Assembly (NCBI GenBank): GCA_903903985.1
Contig: CAIVAT010000144.1
Span: 1 to 64,000, forward strand
Source: an uncultured Bacteroidales bacterium
GTDB taxonomy: Bacteria > Bacteroidota > Bacteroidia > Bacteroidales > FEN-979
Length of the DNA stretch: 64,000 nt
Direction of reading: 5' to 3'
The first letter of the stretch is position 1; each line of letters begins with the position of its first letter. Positions 55,434 through 63,951 of the stretch are shown here, one piece after another. A model generated the notes under the pieces. The model worked only from the letters and a program-made list of their open reading frames with translations, was not told where the DNA came from and did not search any database. The position numbers and the translations under genes were made by a program.

Positions 55434-57377
55434 TTAACTATAATTTTTAATTAAATATCCGATCCGGAGCAGTTCGGCAACGGATGATGCCTGTGAAATG
55501 GCTCCCCTGCCAACATGCGGGGGGTCACCGTCATAAAGCTCAGAGATCGTGCCAATTCCATGTTCAGTCATTACGGGTTCAAAACCGTCATATAATGATT
55601 TGATCAGAGACAGGCCGCTTTTTCCGTGAATTTTAAGGTATCCCTCCACAAAATGGCCAAGCAACCAGGGAGAGACAGAACCCTGATGGTATGCTGCCTC
55701 GCGTTCGGCCTGGGTTCCATAATAGGATCCTTTATAAATAGGGCTTTTGGGCGTGAGTGTACGCAAGCCACGCGGTGTAAGCAGTTCCTGCTTGATCCGG
55801 CTAAGCACTTCTTTTCTTATTTCCTCTGAAACGGGGCTATAAGGTAAGGAGGTCGCAATGACCATATTGGGTCTGACTGCCCAATCCTTGTAAGCACCGT
55901 CGATATAATCGGCAAGGTAATGTCTTTCAGGGCTCCAGAATGCATTCATAAACGATACAGGGATCTGATCGGCGATGGGTTGCCATTCCCTGCAAAAAGC
56001 CTTATCTCCATTTGCAGCAGCCAGTTCCAGGGCAAAACAGACGGCGTTATACCAAAGGGCATTGACTTCGACTGTTTTCCCAATGCGGGGTGTAACCGGT
56101 TTGCCATTTGAAACGGCATCCATCCAGGTAACTGCAATGCCATGCAAGCCGGCGTATATCAAACCATCTGCATCCATATGGATGTTAAACTCGGTACCAT
56201 GGCGGTATCCTTCAAGAATGACTTTCATTTTCCGGCCATACTCTTTCCAGAGTGATTTTTTATCATTCGAAATAAGGGCATATTGCTGCAGCGTCCAGAA
56301 AAACCATAATGAGGTATCCGCGGCATTATAAATGGCATTGCTTCCGCTTCCAAACAAAGGAAATAATGGCCCCTGCATTTCAGACAACATGGTGTCGATC
56401 ACCGCTTTACATGTGGCCAGATCGCCATTGACAAGCGTAAGGCCGGGAAGAGAAACAAAAGTACTCCGGCCAGAGCGTCCAAACCAGGGGAACCCCGCAA
56501 GAACCTCAGTACCTTTCTCTTTTTTCAGGATAAACTGTTGTGCAGCATTTGACAGGCAATTGGCGAAATTATTTCTTGGAATCCGTTTTTCAAGTTCCGC
56601 ATTGTATGTTCGCTTCATCAATGATGGGGATAGTTCCCTGGTGCCTGCAGCAAAATAGACACTCTCACCTTTCGCTATTTCAAATTCAAAAAAACCAGGG
56701 ATGTAAAGGTCTTCCTGATATTCGTACCCCCTTTCCATCTCCTCCTGGTATTCGATTTTGTAGTACCAGTCAGGGACATGGGTGTATTCGTTTTCTTTTG
56801 AAATCTGCATGAACAGATCGGTGTAGCCCAGATACATCCTTACTTTGATGCCCATGGGCACTTTCTCATACTTTTTATCAGCAAAGATATTCTCCTTGCT
56901 CAGGGTATGAATGTTGCGAAAAGCAAGGAAGGGTTTCAGCCTGAGTTTTGTAGGAGAATGTGCATCTACCAGTGTATATTTAATGATCATGCGGTCTTCG
57001 CGGGTCGTAAATACCATCTCTTTTGTAAGAATAACCCCGCCTACCCTGTATGTCAATTTCGGATACGGTTCAATGCCGAAATCCCGGAGATACTTATGAC
57101 CCTTCGGATTGTATATGCCTCCCGGGTATTTATGGATGCCCAGATTGAATTCGGAGTCCATCTGGATTACCGTTTCATCCAATGATGAAAGCAAGACATG
57201 GTTTTCATTATCAATGCCAGGTTGTGGCGTAACCAGCATGCCATGGTATTTTCGGGTATTGCAATTTACGATGGTAGAATTTGCATACGACCCGGCCCTG
57301 TTGGACCTTAAAAGCTCTCGGTTCAGGGAGTATTCCAGGTTTACTAATTGACTTTTGTCAAAATTAATGTAACTCAT
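55434..57377 (-). CDS. Glycogen debranching enzyme (GH133)
   Basis: 647 residues. The N-terminal domain has LNRELLRSNRAGSYANSTIVNCNTRKYHGMLV, typical of bacterial amylo-alpha-1,6-glucosidase. The C-terminal catalytic (alpha/alpha)6 domain has AGFPWFGRSGRSTFVSLPG, LIYAGLHGIAVTWMDA and TEHGIGTISELYDGDPPHVGRGAISQASSVAELLR. It removes alpha-1,6 branches so that the phosphorylase encoded downstream can continue. First gene of the operon. Confidence 0.93.
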   Translation of the reverse strand: MSYINFDKSQLVNLEYSLNRELLRSNRAGSYANSTIVNCNTRKYHGMLVTPQPGIDNENHVLLSSLDETVIQMDSEFNLGIHKYPGGIYNPKGHKYLRDFGIEPYPKLTYRVGGVILTKEMVFTTREDRMIIKYTLVDAHSPTKLRLKPFLAFRNIHTLSKENIFADKKYEKVPMGIKVRMYLGYTDLFMQISKENEYTHVPDWYYKIEYQEEMERGYEYQEDLYIPGFFEFEIAKGESVYFAAGTRELSPSLMKRTYNAELEKRIPRNNFANCLSNAAQQFILKKEKGTEVLAGFPWFGRSGRSTFVSLPGLTLVNGDLATCKAVIDTMLSEMQGPLFPLFGSGSNAIYNAADTSLWFFWTLQQYALISNDKKSLWKEYGRKMKVILEGYRHGTEFNIHMDADGLIYAGLHGIAVTWMDAVSNGKPVTPRIGKTVEVNALWYNAVCFALELAAANGDKAFCREWQPIADQIPVSFMNAFWSPERHYLADYIDGAYKDWAVRPNMVIATSLPYSPVSEEIRKEVLSRIKQELLTPRGLRTLTPKSPIYKGSYYGTQAEREAAYHQGSVSPWLLGHFVEGYLKIHGKSGLSLIKSLYDGFEPVMTEHGIGTISELYDGDPPHVGRGAISQASSVAELLRIGYLIKNYS

Positions 57378-57430
57378 TTCGCTTTATTTTCCTTGCAATT
57401 TTTCAAATTTAGGCTAAAAAAATTGATTTG

Positions 57431-57438
57431 CAAAGGTA
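57431..57438 (-). promoter_or_regulatory. Promoter -7 box for the glycogen operon
   Basis: Minus-strand TACCTTTG followed by CAA, 53 nt before the ATG at 57377. A second match, TAAATTTG at 57404-57411, is nearer the gene and could be an alternative start site. Confidence 0.5.
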
Positions 57439-57487
57439 CAATTTTCCCTGCTTTCTTCGTTTATCTGGATGAAAGTTAATTATTGTT

Positions 57488-57495
57488 TAATTTTG
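57488..57495 (+). promoter_or_regulatory. Promoter -7 box for the beta-helix lipoprotein
   Basis: TAATTTTG followed by GCAC, 21 nt before the ATG at 57517. It lies inside the longer possible frame that opens at 57469, supporting the downstream start. Confidence 0.5.
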
Positions 57496-57516
57496 GCACA
57501 GTTAAAAAGGATAATC

Positions 57517-58923
57517 ATGCGAACTTCAAACCTGTTTTTTTTCTTCTTATTGCTTGGTTCTGCATGTATCGTCTTTCTTTCATGTTCCAAAAAGGATAAA
57601 GTTGATTCCAGCCCTGGATTAAAGCTTGCTTTTTCAACCGACACCGTGCTTTTCGATACGGTTTTTCCTACGGTCGGATCGATCACCCAGCGGTTGGTTG
57701 TTTACAATCGCAATAAAAACAAGGTCAGCATTGCAAGCATCCGGCTTGCAGGCGGACAGGCCTCCAGTTATCGTATCAATATTGACGGCACTCCTGCAAC
57801 AAGCGTTTCGGAAGTTGAGATTGCCGGAGACGACAGCATTTTTATATTTGTTCGTGTTACCATCGATCCGCAAAACCAGGCGCTGCCTTATATTGTGAGC
57901 GATTCAATTGAATTTTTAACAAACGGTAATTCCCAGCAGGTCAAGCTTGTTGCCTGGGGGAAGGATGCTATTTTTTACCGGAAAGCGTCACTGGCAGGTA
58001 ATATTGTTTGGGACAGCCTGAAGGCTCATGTGATCTATGACTCCTTGCGTATTGACACCAATTCATCCCTTACCATCATGCCCGGCACCAAAGTTTATTT
58101 TCACAAGGATGCCTACCTCGCTGTTTCGTACCAGTCGAGCCTGAAAATTGCCGGAACGCTTTTCCATCCGGTATTGTTCCAGGGCGATCGGATGGATGCG
58201 TTTTACAAAGACCTGCCGGGGCAGTGGGGAGGAATTTACCTCGAGCAAGGAAGCAGGGATCATGAAATAAACTACCTGTATATTAAAAACGGTTCTTTTG
58301 GACTCGCTGTTTATCCTCCTGAGGTTCAAACCGCAACCATGCTGACGATCAGCAATTCCATCATCCAGAACATGACTGCAGTCGCATTATACGCCATGGG
58401 AACCTCCATCAATGCAGTCAACTGTGTTTTTGGCAATTGCGGAGGGAACTGCCTTTCGGTAAATTACGGTGGAGAGTACGATTTCAGGTATCTCACGGTG
58501 GGTAACTACTGGTATGCCTCTGTGCGCCACGCCCCATCCATATACCTGAGCAACTATACCTATGTGAAGGGCAATAAAATATCAAATCCCCTCTCTAAGA
58601 GCTATTTTGCCAATGTCATTGTTTACGGATCAAATGATGATGAGATTGGACTGGATTCGGTCGCGGGCATACCGTTTGAATACATGTTTGATCATGCCCT
58701 GCTTAAAACAAAGCTTAAAACAACAAACCCACTGAGATACAGCAATTGCATCATCAATAAGGATCCTGTGTTTGTGGATGAATACAAGATGAACTATGCA
58801 ATCGACAGCATCTCCCCTGCCATAAAAATGGGACAGCCCCTCGGAATACCCTATGATATCCGGGGCGCCATAAGAGGCCAGCCTCCTGCACTGGGAGCGT
58901 ATGAATATGTTAAAATAGAATAA
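57517..58923 (+). CDS. Lipoprotein with probable beta-helix domain
   Basis: 468 residues from MRTSNLFFFFLLLGSACIVFLSCS, a lipoprotein signal. The first half is an immunoglobulin-like region (FSTDTVLFDTVFPTVGSITQRLVVYNRNKNKVSI and SIFIFVRVTIDP). The second half has repeating short strands (TIMPGTKVYFHKDAYLAV, GGIYLEQGSRDHEINYLYIKNGSFG, LTISNSIIQNMTAVALYAMG) as in right-handed parallel beta-helices. I know similar unannotated Bacteroidota proteins. No catalytic motif is evident. Confidence 0.75.
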   Translation: MRTSNLFFFFLLLGSACIVFLSCSKKDKVDSSPGLKLAFSTDTVLFDTVFPTVGSITQRLVVYNRNKNKVSIASIRLAGGQASSYRINIDGTPATSVSEVEIAGDDSIFIFVRVTIDPQNQALPYIVSDSIEFLTNGNSQQVKLVAWGKDAIFYRKASLAGNIVWDSLKAHVIYDSLRIDTNSSLTIMPGTKVYFHKDAYLAVSYQSSLKIAGTLFHPVLFQGDRMDAFYKDLPGQWGGIYLEQGSRDHEINYLYIKNGSFGLAVYPPEVQTATMLTISNSIIQNMTAVALYAMGTSINAVNCVFGNCGGNCLSVNYGGEYDFRYLTVGNYWYASVRHAPSIYLSNYTYVKGNKISNPLSKSYFANVIVYGSNDDEIGLDSVAGIPFEYMFDHALLKTKLKTTNPLRYSNCIINKDPVFVDEYKMNYAIDSISPAIKMGQPLGIPYDIRGAIRGQPPALGAYEYVKIE

Positions 58924-58950
58924 CGGATATTGAACAACGAATAACGGATA
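58921..58950. repeat. Direct repeat TAACGGATA
   Basis: Two identical 9-bp copies, 58921-58929 and 58942-58950. The first includes the stop codon of the lipoprotein gene. It resembles the short AT-rich intergenic repeats also seen at 55387 and 59872. Confidence 0.6.
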
Positions 58951-58993
58951 CCGGCAATTTCAATTCCTTGAATTTCACTACTTCGCTACCACG

Positions 58994-59866
58994 CTATTTT
59001 TTCAGTGCCTCCACCATGGCGGTTCCCAAATCTGCCGGTGAATCGACAACACGAACACCACACTGCCTCAGGATTTCCTTCTTTGCTTCAGCGGTATCTG
59101 ATTTCCCGCCAACGATGGCACCTGCATGGCCCATGGTGCGTCCTTTGGGAGCAGTGGCGCCGGCAATGAAACTTACAACCGGTTTTGTTCCATGTTGCTG
59201 AATCCAGTAGCCCGCGTCTGTTTCCATGTTCCCGCCGATTTCCCCGATCATGATGATCCCTTCTGTTTCAGGATCTTCCATGAAAAGCTGTACCGCCTCC
59301 AAAATAGTGGTTCCAGGAATGGGGTCTCCCCCGACGCCGATCATGGTGGTTTGGCCAAGCCCGGCTTTGGTGATCTGGTCGACTGCTTCATAGGACAAGG
59401 TCCCGGAACGTGAAACAATGCCGATGGAGCCAGGTTGATGGATGAAACCGGGCATGATCCCGATCTTTGTCCTGGGAGGTGTGATGATCCCCGGGCAATT
59501 CGGGCCGATCATCCGGACCTGATGACAGTGCAGGTATTCTTTGACGGAGATCATATCCTTCACAGGTATCCCTTCCGTGATGCATACGATCAGGCCGATC
59601 CCTGCCTCGGCTGCTTCCAGGATGGCATCTGCAGCCATCGGTGGTGGCACAAAAATGACGGAGACATTCGCCCCTGTAGCTTTTACCGCCTCAGAAACCG
59701 AATTGAATACCGGCCTGTCGAGATGTGTGATGCCGCCTTTACCCGGAGTAACTCCACCCGCGATGTTTGTTCCGTACTCAATCATCTGGCTCGTATGAAA
59801 GGAACCTTCATGGCCGGTTATACCCTGAACGATGACGATGGAATCCTGGTTTACTAATATGCTCAT
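58994..59866 (-). CDS. sucD: Succinyl-CoA ligase alpha subunit
   Basis: 290 residues. N-terminal CoA-binding domain ([34 protein letters not shown], with [10 protein letters not shown]), then the ligase domain with the phosphorylated His in [11 protein letters not shown]. Joins succinyl-CoA cleavage to NTP formation in the TCA cycle. The beta subunit gene (sucC) is not in the window. Transcribed toward the lipoprotein gene. Confidence 0.95.
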   Translation of the reverse strand: MSILVNQDSIVIVQGITGHEGSFHTSQMIEYGTNIAGGVTPGKGGITHLDRPVFNSVSEAVKATGANVSVIFVPPPMAADAILEAAEAGIGLIVCITEGIPVKDMISVKEYLHCHQVRMIGPNCPGIITPPRTKIGIMPGFIHQPGSIGIVSRSGTLSYEAVDQITKAGLGQTTMIGVGGDPIPGTTILEAVQLFMEDPETEGIIMIGEIGGNMETDAGYWIQQHGTKPVVSFIAGATAPKGRTMGHAGAIVGGKSDTAEAKKEILRQCGVRVVDSPADLGTAMVEALKK

Positions 59867-59871
59867 GAGAG

Positions 59872-59893
59872 ATTTACGGTTACGGTTTACGAT
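59872..59893. repeat. Degenerate TTTACG/GTTTACG repeats
   Basis: TTTACGG, TTACGG and TTTACGA follow one another just upstream of sucD. They are related to the perfect TTTACGA array at 55387-55414. Confidence 0.5.
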
Positions 59894-59989
59894 TTGAAGC
59901 CAAGGTTATTGGAGGATTGTATGCTGAATTTGTGGTTCAAAGATAATCTCTTTTAAAAATATGGAAAGGGTTTGGGGATAAATTTGTTT

Positions 59990-60108
59990 TCATCTACCCT
60001 GATTTTTAATAGAACCTACTTTAAATCCCGCTACAAAAATTGCGGGACCTGGTTCATCTTCCCTTTTTGGGGAAGGGGTCAGGGGGATGGGTTAAGTGTT
60101 TATATCCG
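59990..60108. other. Non-coding stretch with hairpins before mnmE
   Basis: TCCCGC (60026-60031) and GCGGGA (60042-60047) form a hairpin with a 10-nt loop. CTTCCC then TTTTT then GGGGAAG forms another just downstream, followed by a G-rich run ending near 60090. No gene fits. It may be a mobile-type intergenic repeat or a terminator remnant. Confidence 0.4.
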
Positions 60109-60116
60109 TACCTTTG
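60109..60116 (+). promoter_or_regulatory. Promoter -7 box for mnmE
   Basis: TACCTTTG followed by AC, 34 nt before the ATG at 60151. Confidence 0.5.
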
Positions 60117-60150
60117 ACAAAACAAATACTATTTCAAAAAAAAACTTATC

Positions 60151-61548
60151 ATGGGAATTTTCCAACTCAACGATACGATCTGTGCCTTGTCCACAGCCCC
60201 GGGAACGGGTGCCATCGCCGTGATCAGATTGTCGGGGCCTGCTTCATTTGAAACCATCGGGCGTGTTTTCAAACCGGCAAAAAAAAAACTGGATATCGCC
60301 TCGGTAAAGTCGCACACCATTCACCTTGGAGTGATTGGAAGTGAATCATCCATTGTAGATGAAGTGCTCATCAGTTGTTTCAGGGCGCCTCACTCCTATA
60401 CCGGTGAAGATGTGATAGAAATTTCCTGCCACGGGTCTGTCTATATACAACAGAAGATACTGGAATTGATGCTTTCCATGGGATTAAGGCTTGCAAAGCC
60501 AGGTGAATTCACTTTCCGCGCTTTTATGAACAGGAAGTTTGATCTTTCACAGGCCGAAGCAGTCGCCGACCTCATTGCATCCCATTCAGACACCTCGCAC
60601 GACCTGGCCCTGCAGCAGATGCGTGGCGGGTTTTCCAAAAAGATCGGGGCGCTGAGGAATTCATTGATCGAATTTACCGCCCTGATCGAACTCGAACTTG
60701 ATTTCAGCGAAGAGCACTTGATCTTTGCTGACAGGACCGGTTTGCGGACGCTGCTTGACCTGATTGAGAAAGAACTTGCACAGCTGATCCAATCATTTCG
60801 TTACGGGAATGTGATTAAAAATGGAATCCCGGTAGCCATCATCGGGAAACCCAATGTTGGAAAATCCACGTTGCTGAATGCCATCCTGAATGAAGAAAAG
60901 GCCATTGTATCTGAAATTCCCGGAACCACCAGGGATGCCATTGAAGATACCATTGTTCTTGGCGGGTATAGCTTCCGGTTCATTGATACCGCGGGTCTGC
61001 GGGCTGCCGAGGACAAGATAGAAACCATTGGCATTGAGCGAACCTGGGAAAAAATCGGCGAGGCAAGCATTATTTTATATGTATTTGATGCAACATTACA
61101 GTCGTTTGAAGATGTGAAAGAGGCCATTGCTGAATTGGAAAAGCCTGGCGAGAGCCAGCCATTGAGCCTCGTTTTGATCGGAAATAAAACAGACAAAATG
61201 AAGAAGTTACCAAAGGGATTTAAAGAGTTTGTTGAATATGAAACCATCTTTGTGTCGGGCAAGAGAAAAGAGAACATTCACCTGATTGCCGAACACCTGG
61301 TGGATATTGTGAAAAATACAAAAGCATCGGACAGGACGATTGTTTCGAATACACGGCATTACGAAGCATTGGTGCAGGCGAATGCGTCCATTGCCTGTAT
61401 CCGCAACGGGCTCAGCGCAGGCATTTCACCTGATTTGCTGACCGTTGATATTCACAAGGCATTGTACCATCTTGGGGAGATCACAGGAGAAATCACCACC
61501 GATGAGATCCTTGGGGCGATATTCAGCAGGTTCTGTGTGGGCAAATAG
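60151..61548 (+). CDS. mnmE: tRNA modification GTPase MnmE
   Basis: 465 residues. N-terminal tetrahydrofolate-binding domain (TICALSTAPGTGAIAVIRLSG), helical domain, then the G domain with GKPNVGKSTLLN, the switch region PGTTRDAIEDT, DTAG and NKTD (TDKM). The C-terminus FCVGK is the CxGK motif with the conserved Cys. With MnmG it modifies U34 of several tRNAs. The 246 bp after it (61549-61794) hold no gene I can support. Confidence 0.96.
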   Translation: MGIFQLNDTICALSTAPGTGAIAVIRLSGPASFETIGRVFKPAKKKLDIASVKSHTIHLGVIGSESSIVDEVLISCFRAPHSYTGEDVIEISCHGSVYIQQKILELMLSMGLRLAKPGEFTFRAFMNRKFDLSQAEAVADLIASHSDTSHDLALQQMRGGFSKKIGALRNSLIEFTALIELELDFSEEHLIFADRTGLRTLLDLIEKELAQLIQSFRYGNVIKNGIPVAIIGKPNVGKSTLLNAILNEEKAIVSEIPGTTRDAIEDTIVLGGYSFRFIDTAGLRAAEDKIETIGIERTWEKIGEASIILYVFDATLQSFEDVKEAIAELEKPGESQPLSLVLIGNKTDKMKKLPKGFKEFVEYETIFVSGKRKENIHLIAEHLVDIVKNTKASDRTIVSNTRHYEALVQANASIACIRNGLSAGISPDLLTVDIHKALYHLGEITGEITTDEILGAIFSRFCVGK

Positions 61549-61737
61549 ATTGTATATCAGTCATTTATAGAATATATATCCTCGTTCAAACCAATTAAGG
61601 CCAACGCAAACTGACCCCTCCTTAGCAATTAAAACCATCAGGTTGATATGGTTTCTCAAAATCGGGAGTCAGCGGTCAAGGGTTCTGGATTTCCACATGG
61701 ATCAATGTAGATAAGACTATTAAAAATATTTCAAAAG

Positions 61738-61776
61738 TTTTGTACAATTTAGAATTTATTTTGCAATTTTGTACAA
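61738..61776. repeat. Direct repeat TTTTGTACAA upstream of ATPase pseudogene
   Basis: Identical 10-bp copies at 61738-61747 and 61767-61776, start to start 29 bp, ending 18 bp before the ATG at 61795. Each contains the palindrome TTGTACAA. Could be paired operator half-sites of the former gene. Confidence 0.6.
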
Positions 61777-61794
61777 GACTAATAAAGTGATACC

Positions 61795-62713
61795 ATGTTT
61801 AAGCGAGAAATTAGCCAAAAGATTCTTGATCTGTCAGAAAAGTTTCCTGTGATAACAGTGACCGGCCCCCGGCAATCCGGAAAAACAACCCTCTTAACAT
61901 GCCGGCAGGACGGCTATATTCCGCCTCCTCCCCTTCTCATTCTCGGAACTCCAAAAGGCTGATCAATTGTTACCTTCTTATGAAGCAAATATCTTTAACG
62001 GTTTTTTCCCAAGGCTGTATGATAAAAGGATAGATCCTCCCGATTTCTATCCAAACTACCTCCAGACATACCTGGAACGCGATGTGAGGTCATTGCAGAA
62101 TATCCATGATCTTAATCTTTTCGTCCGGTTTCTGGGTCTTTGCGCCGGAAGAGTGGGCCAGCTGTTGGACTATACTTCCCTGGCAAATGATTGTGGCGTC
62201 AGTTATAATACAGTCAAAGCCTAGATCTCTGTCCTGGAAGCCAGTTACGTTATATTCCTGCTTCAACCGCATCATAGTAGTTTCAGTAAACGGCTGGTCA
62301 AAAGACCAAAACTCTATTTTTATAATATCGGGTTATGCTGTTCCCTGCTTCGAATCGAGAAGGTAAGCCAGTTAAACAACCATTATTTAAAAGGATCTCT
62401 CTTTGAGAATCTGATCCTTTCTGAGTTTTTAAAACAACGCTACAACCAGGGGAAGACATCCAATATCTATTTCTGGAGAGATCATCGCGGGATGGAGGTC
62501 GATCTTATTATTGAGCAGGCAAATGGTCTTACTCCTGTTGAAATTAAATCTGGTAAGACCTGGAACCGTGATTTTTTCCTGAATCTTGAAAAGTGAAATC
62601 GCTATTCCGGAAATTCACCTGAAAACGCCCATGTGATATATGGCGGAGATGAATCTATTAAAACCGCCTGGGGAATGCTTCATTCCTGGAAATTCCTGGA
62701 TTTTACATTGTGA
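61795..62713 (+). pseudogene. Decayed AAA ATPase with DUF4143 domain
   Basis: Starts MFKREISQKILDLSEKFPVITVTGPRQSGKTTLL with an intact Walker A, then breaks. A deletion removes the region with Walker B, and the next recognisable part (LPFSFSELQKADQLLP, then FPRLYDKRIDPPDFYPNYLQTYLERDVR) is in another frame. Further on, the same frame has TAG at 62222-62224 and TGA at 62594-62596, both at places where intact relatives have Trp (after NTVKA, and after FFLNLEK). The C-terminal nuclease-like part (WRDHRGMEVDLIIEQ ... PVEIKSGKT) is readable to the stop at 62711-62713. Intact DUF4143 ATPases are common in Bacteroidota and of uncertain function. One deletion, at least one frameshift and two nonsense codons mean it is dead. 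Confidence 0.88.
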
Positions 62714-63951
62714 TGCGAAACGAAAGATTACTAATGGAAACATCAAATAAAAGTGCATCTCAGGCATGGATGGCTTATCATCCATATACGAAGGCCACAA
62801 GTACTGATCATTATTACATCGGGATTTGTATCCGGATTCGTGATATTCTCAAGGGAAAGTTATTCAAGATACTATTTGACAGTTTCGATCACATTGCCTT
62901 GACCGAACTCGCGGCTTTCCTGGTCTCCTATTTTGAAGATGTCATATCGGATTTGGGGTTGTGGCGTGCATTCAGGGACGAGCACGAGCAGTTGTACGGG
63001 AAGCGGCTACCCTTTTACGACCTTACGGATGACTATTTTGAAGAGGAGATAAATTTCGCCGATGTGGCGTTCCTGATTTGGTACTACCTCACTTGTAAAC
63101 AAGATTCTGAATCCGGAGAGCAAAACGGCTGTATTTTGAATCCGGATGCTCCGGAAATCCTCGTGATGACAGGAAAGGTTTTTGCGATTTTTGAGGAGCA
63201 ATATGAATATGCGGTCGAGAACACAGCTCTCATGGACCCGCTTATATTACCGGGAACAGTTGTCACCATAGGATTTGTAAAATGGATGGGAGAATGGTGG
63301 TTTTCGGGCATGATGTTGGTTTGGGGCAAGGAAAAGGATTTTTCCAAAGCGGATAAAAGCCTGATATCTGCATCTCTTTTCAGTGATGAGAATGACGAAT
63401 GGAAAAAGACCATAAATGACCAATACGATCTCTTTCTGAAATTTAACCACGGTCGGCCTGTCGCCTTTTTTGATTCCTTCTTTGAAGCCAACAATTTCAT
63501 TCGCGATTTCATGTTTCAATGGAATTTTGAGATGAGAAAGAAACTGAACCAGCCGGGTGATGAAAAGATCCCTCCCTTCCTTCCTCAGGAGATCCCGCCT
63601 GCAATCCGGGAGCGATACAACGATGACTGTCTCGTGTTTTTTAATAAGGAAGCCGGTATTGAATTCTTAACACATATGTGTCCGGTAATCCCGGATGAAA
63701 ACAACAAACTTTACAAAGGCAGTACTGACCCTGCGCTACCCATGCACCTGGTAATGGCCAATGATTGCAGTTGCGGATTTGTTAATTTCGCTCTCGATCA
63801 GTATGGATTCAGGAAGTACCTTTTATTCCCCGGCGAAAAGAATGCACGGCTTGTTCCAGATAATCTTGATTTCCTGATCAGGTTGTACAAACGGAACGGG
63901 TATTTCCCCGAACCCCAGGTTCATATGGTTGATTCAAAACGGTTCAGATAA
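62713..63951 (+). CDS. Hypothetical protein, possibly DUF3843 family
   Basis: 412 residues from the ATG at 62713, which overlaps the pseudogene's stop in TGATG; a later ATG at 62734 is also possible. Soluble, rich in aromatic and acidic residues, no signal peptide. Stretches such as WMAYHPYTKATSTDHYYIGICIRI and DDYFEEEINFADVAFLIWYYLT resemble, from memory, the DUF3843 family of Bacteroidota. No catalytic motif seen. C-terminal part (HLVMANDCSCGFVNFALDQYGFRKYLLFPGEKNARLVPDNLDFLIRLY) looks well folded. Confidence 0.65.
   Translation: MRNERLLMETSNKSASQAWMAYHPYTKATSTDHYYIGICIRIRDILKGKLFKILFDSFDHIALTELAAFLVSYFEDVISDLGLWRAFRDEHEQLYGKRLPFYDLTDDYFEEEINFADVAFLIWYYLTCKQDSESGEQNGCILNPDAPEILVMTGKVFAIFEEQYEYAVENTALMDPLILPGTVVTIGFVKWMGEWWFSGMMLVWGKEKDFSKADKSLISASLFSDENDEWKKTINDQYDLFLKFNHGRPVAFFDSFFEANNFIRDFMFQWNFEMRKKLNQPGDEKIPPFLPQEIPPAIRERYNDDCLVFFNKEAGIEFLTHMCPVIPDENNKLYKGSTDPALPMHLVMANDCSCGFVNFALDQYGFRKYLLFPGEKNARLVPDNLDFLIRLYKRNGYFPEPQVHMVDSKRFR

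Noticed and set aside
60801..61277. 158-residue minus-strand open frame opposite mnmE
   Set aside because: Covers the G domain of mnmE in antisense; Ser/Met-rich shadow frame.
61795..62713. Stop-codon recoding (TAG/TGA as Trp) in the ATPase gene
   Set aside because: Both TAG and TGA would have to be read as Trp, a deletion and frameshift are also present, and neighbouring genes end normally at TAG and TGA.
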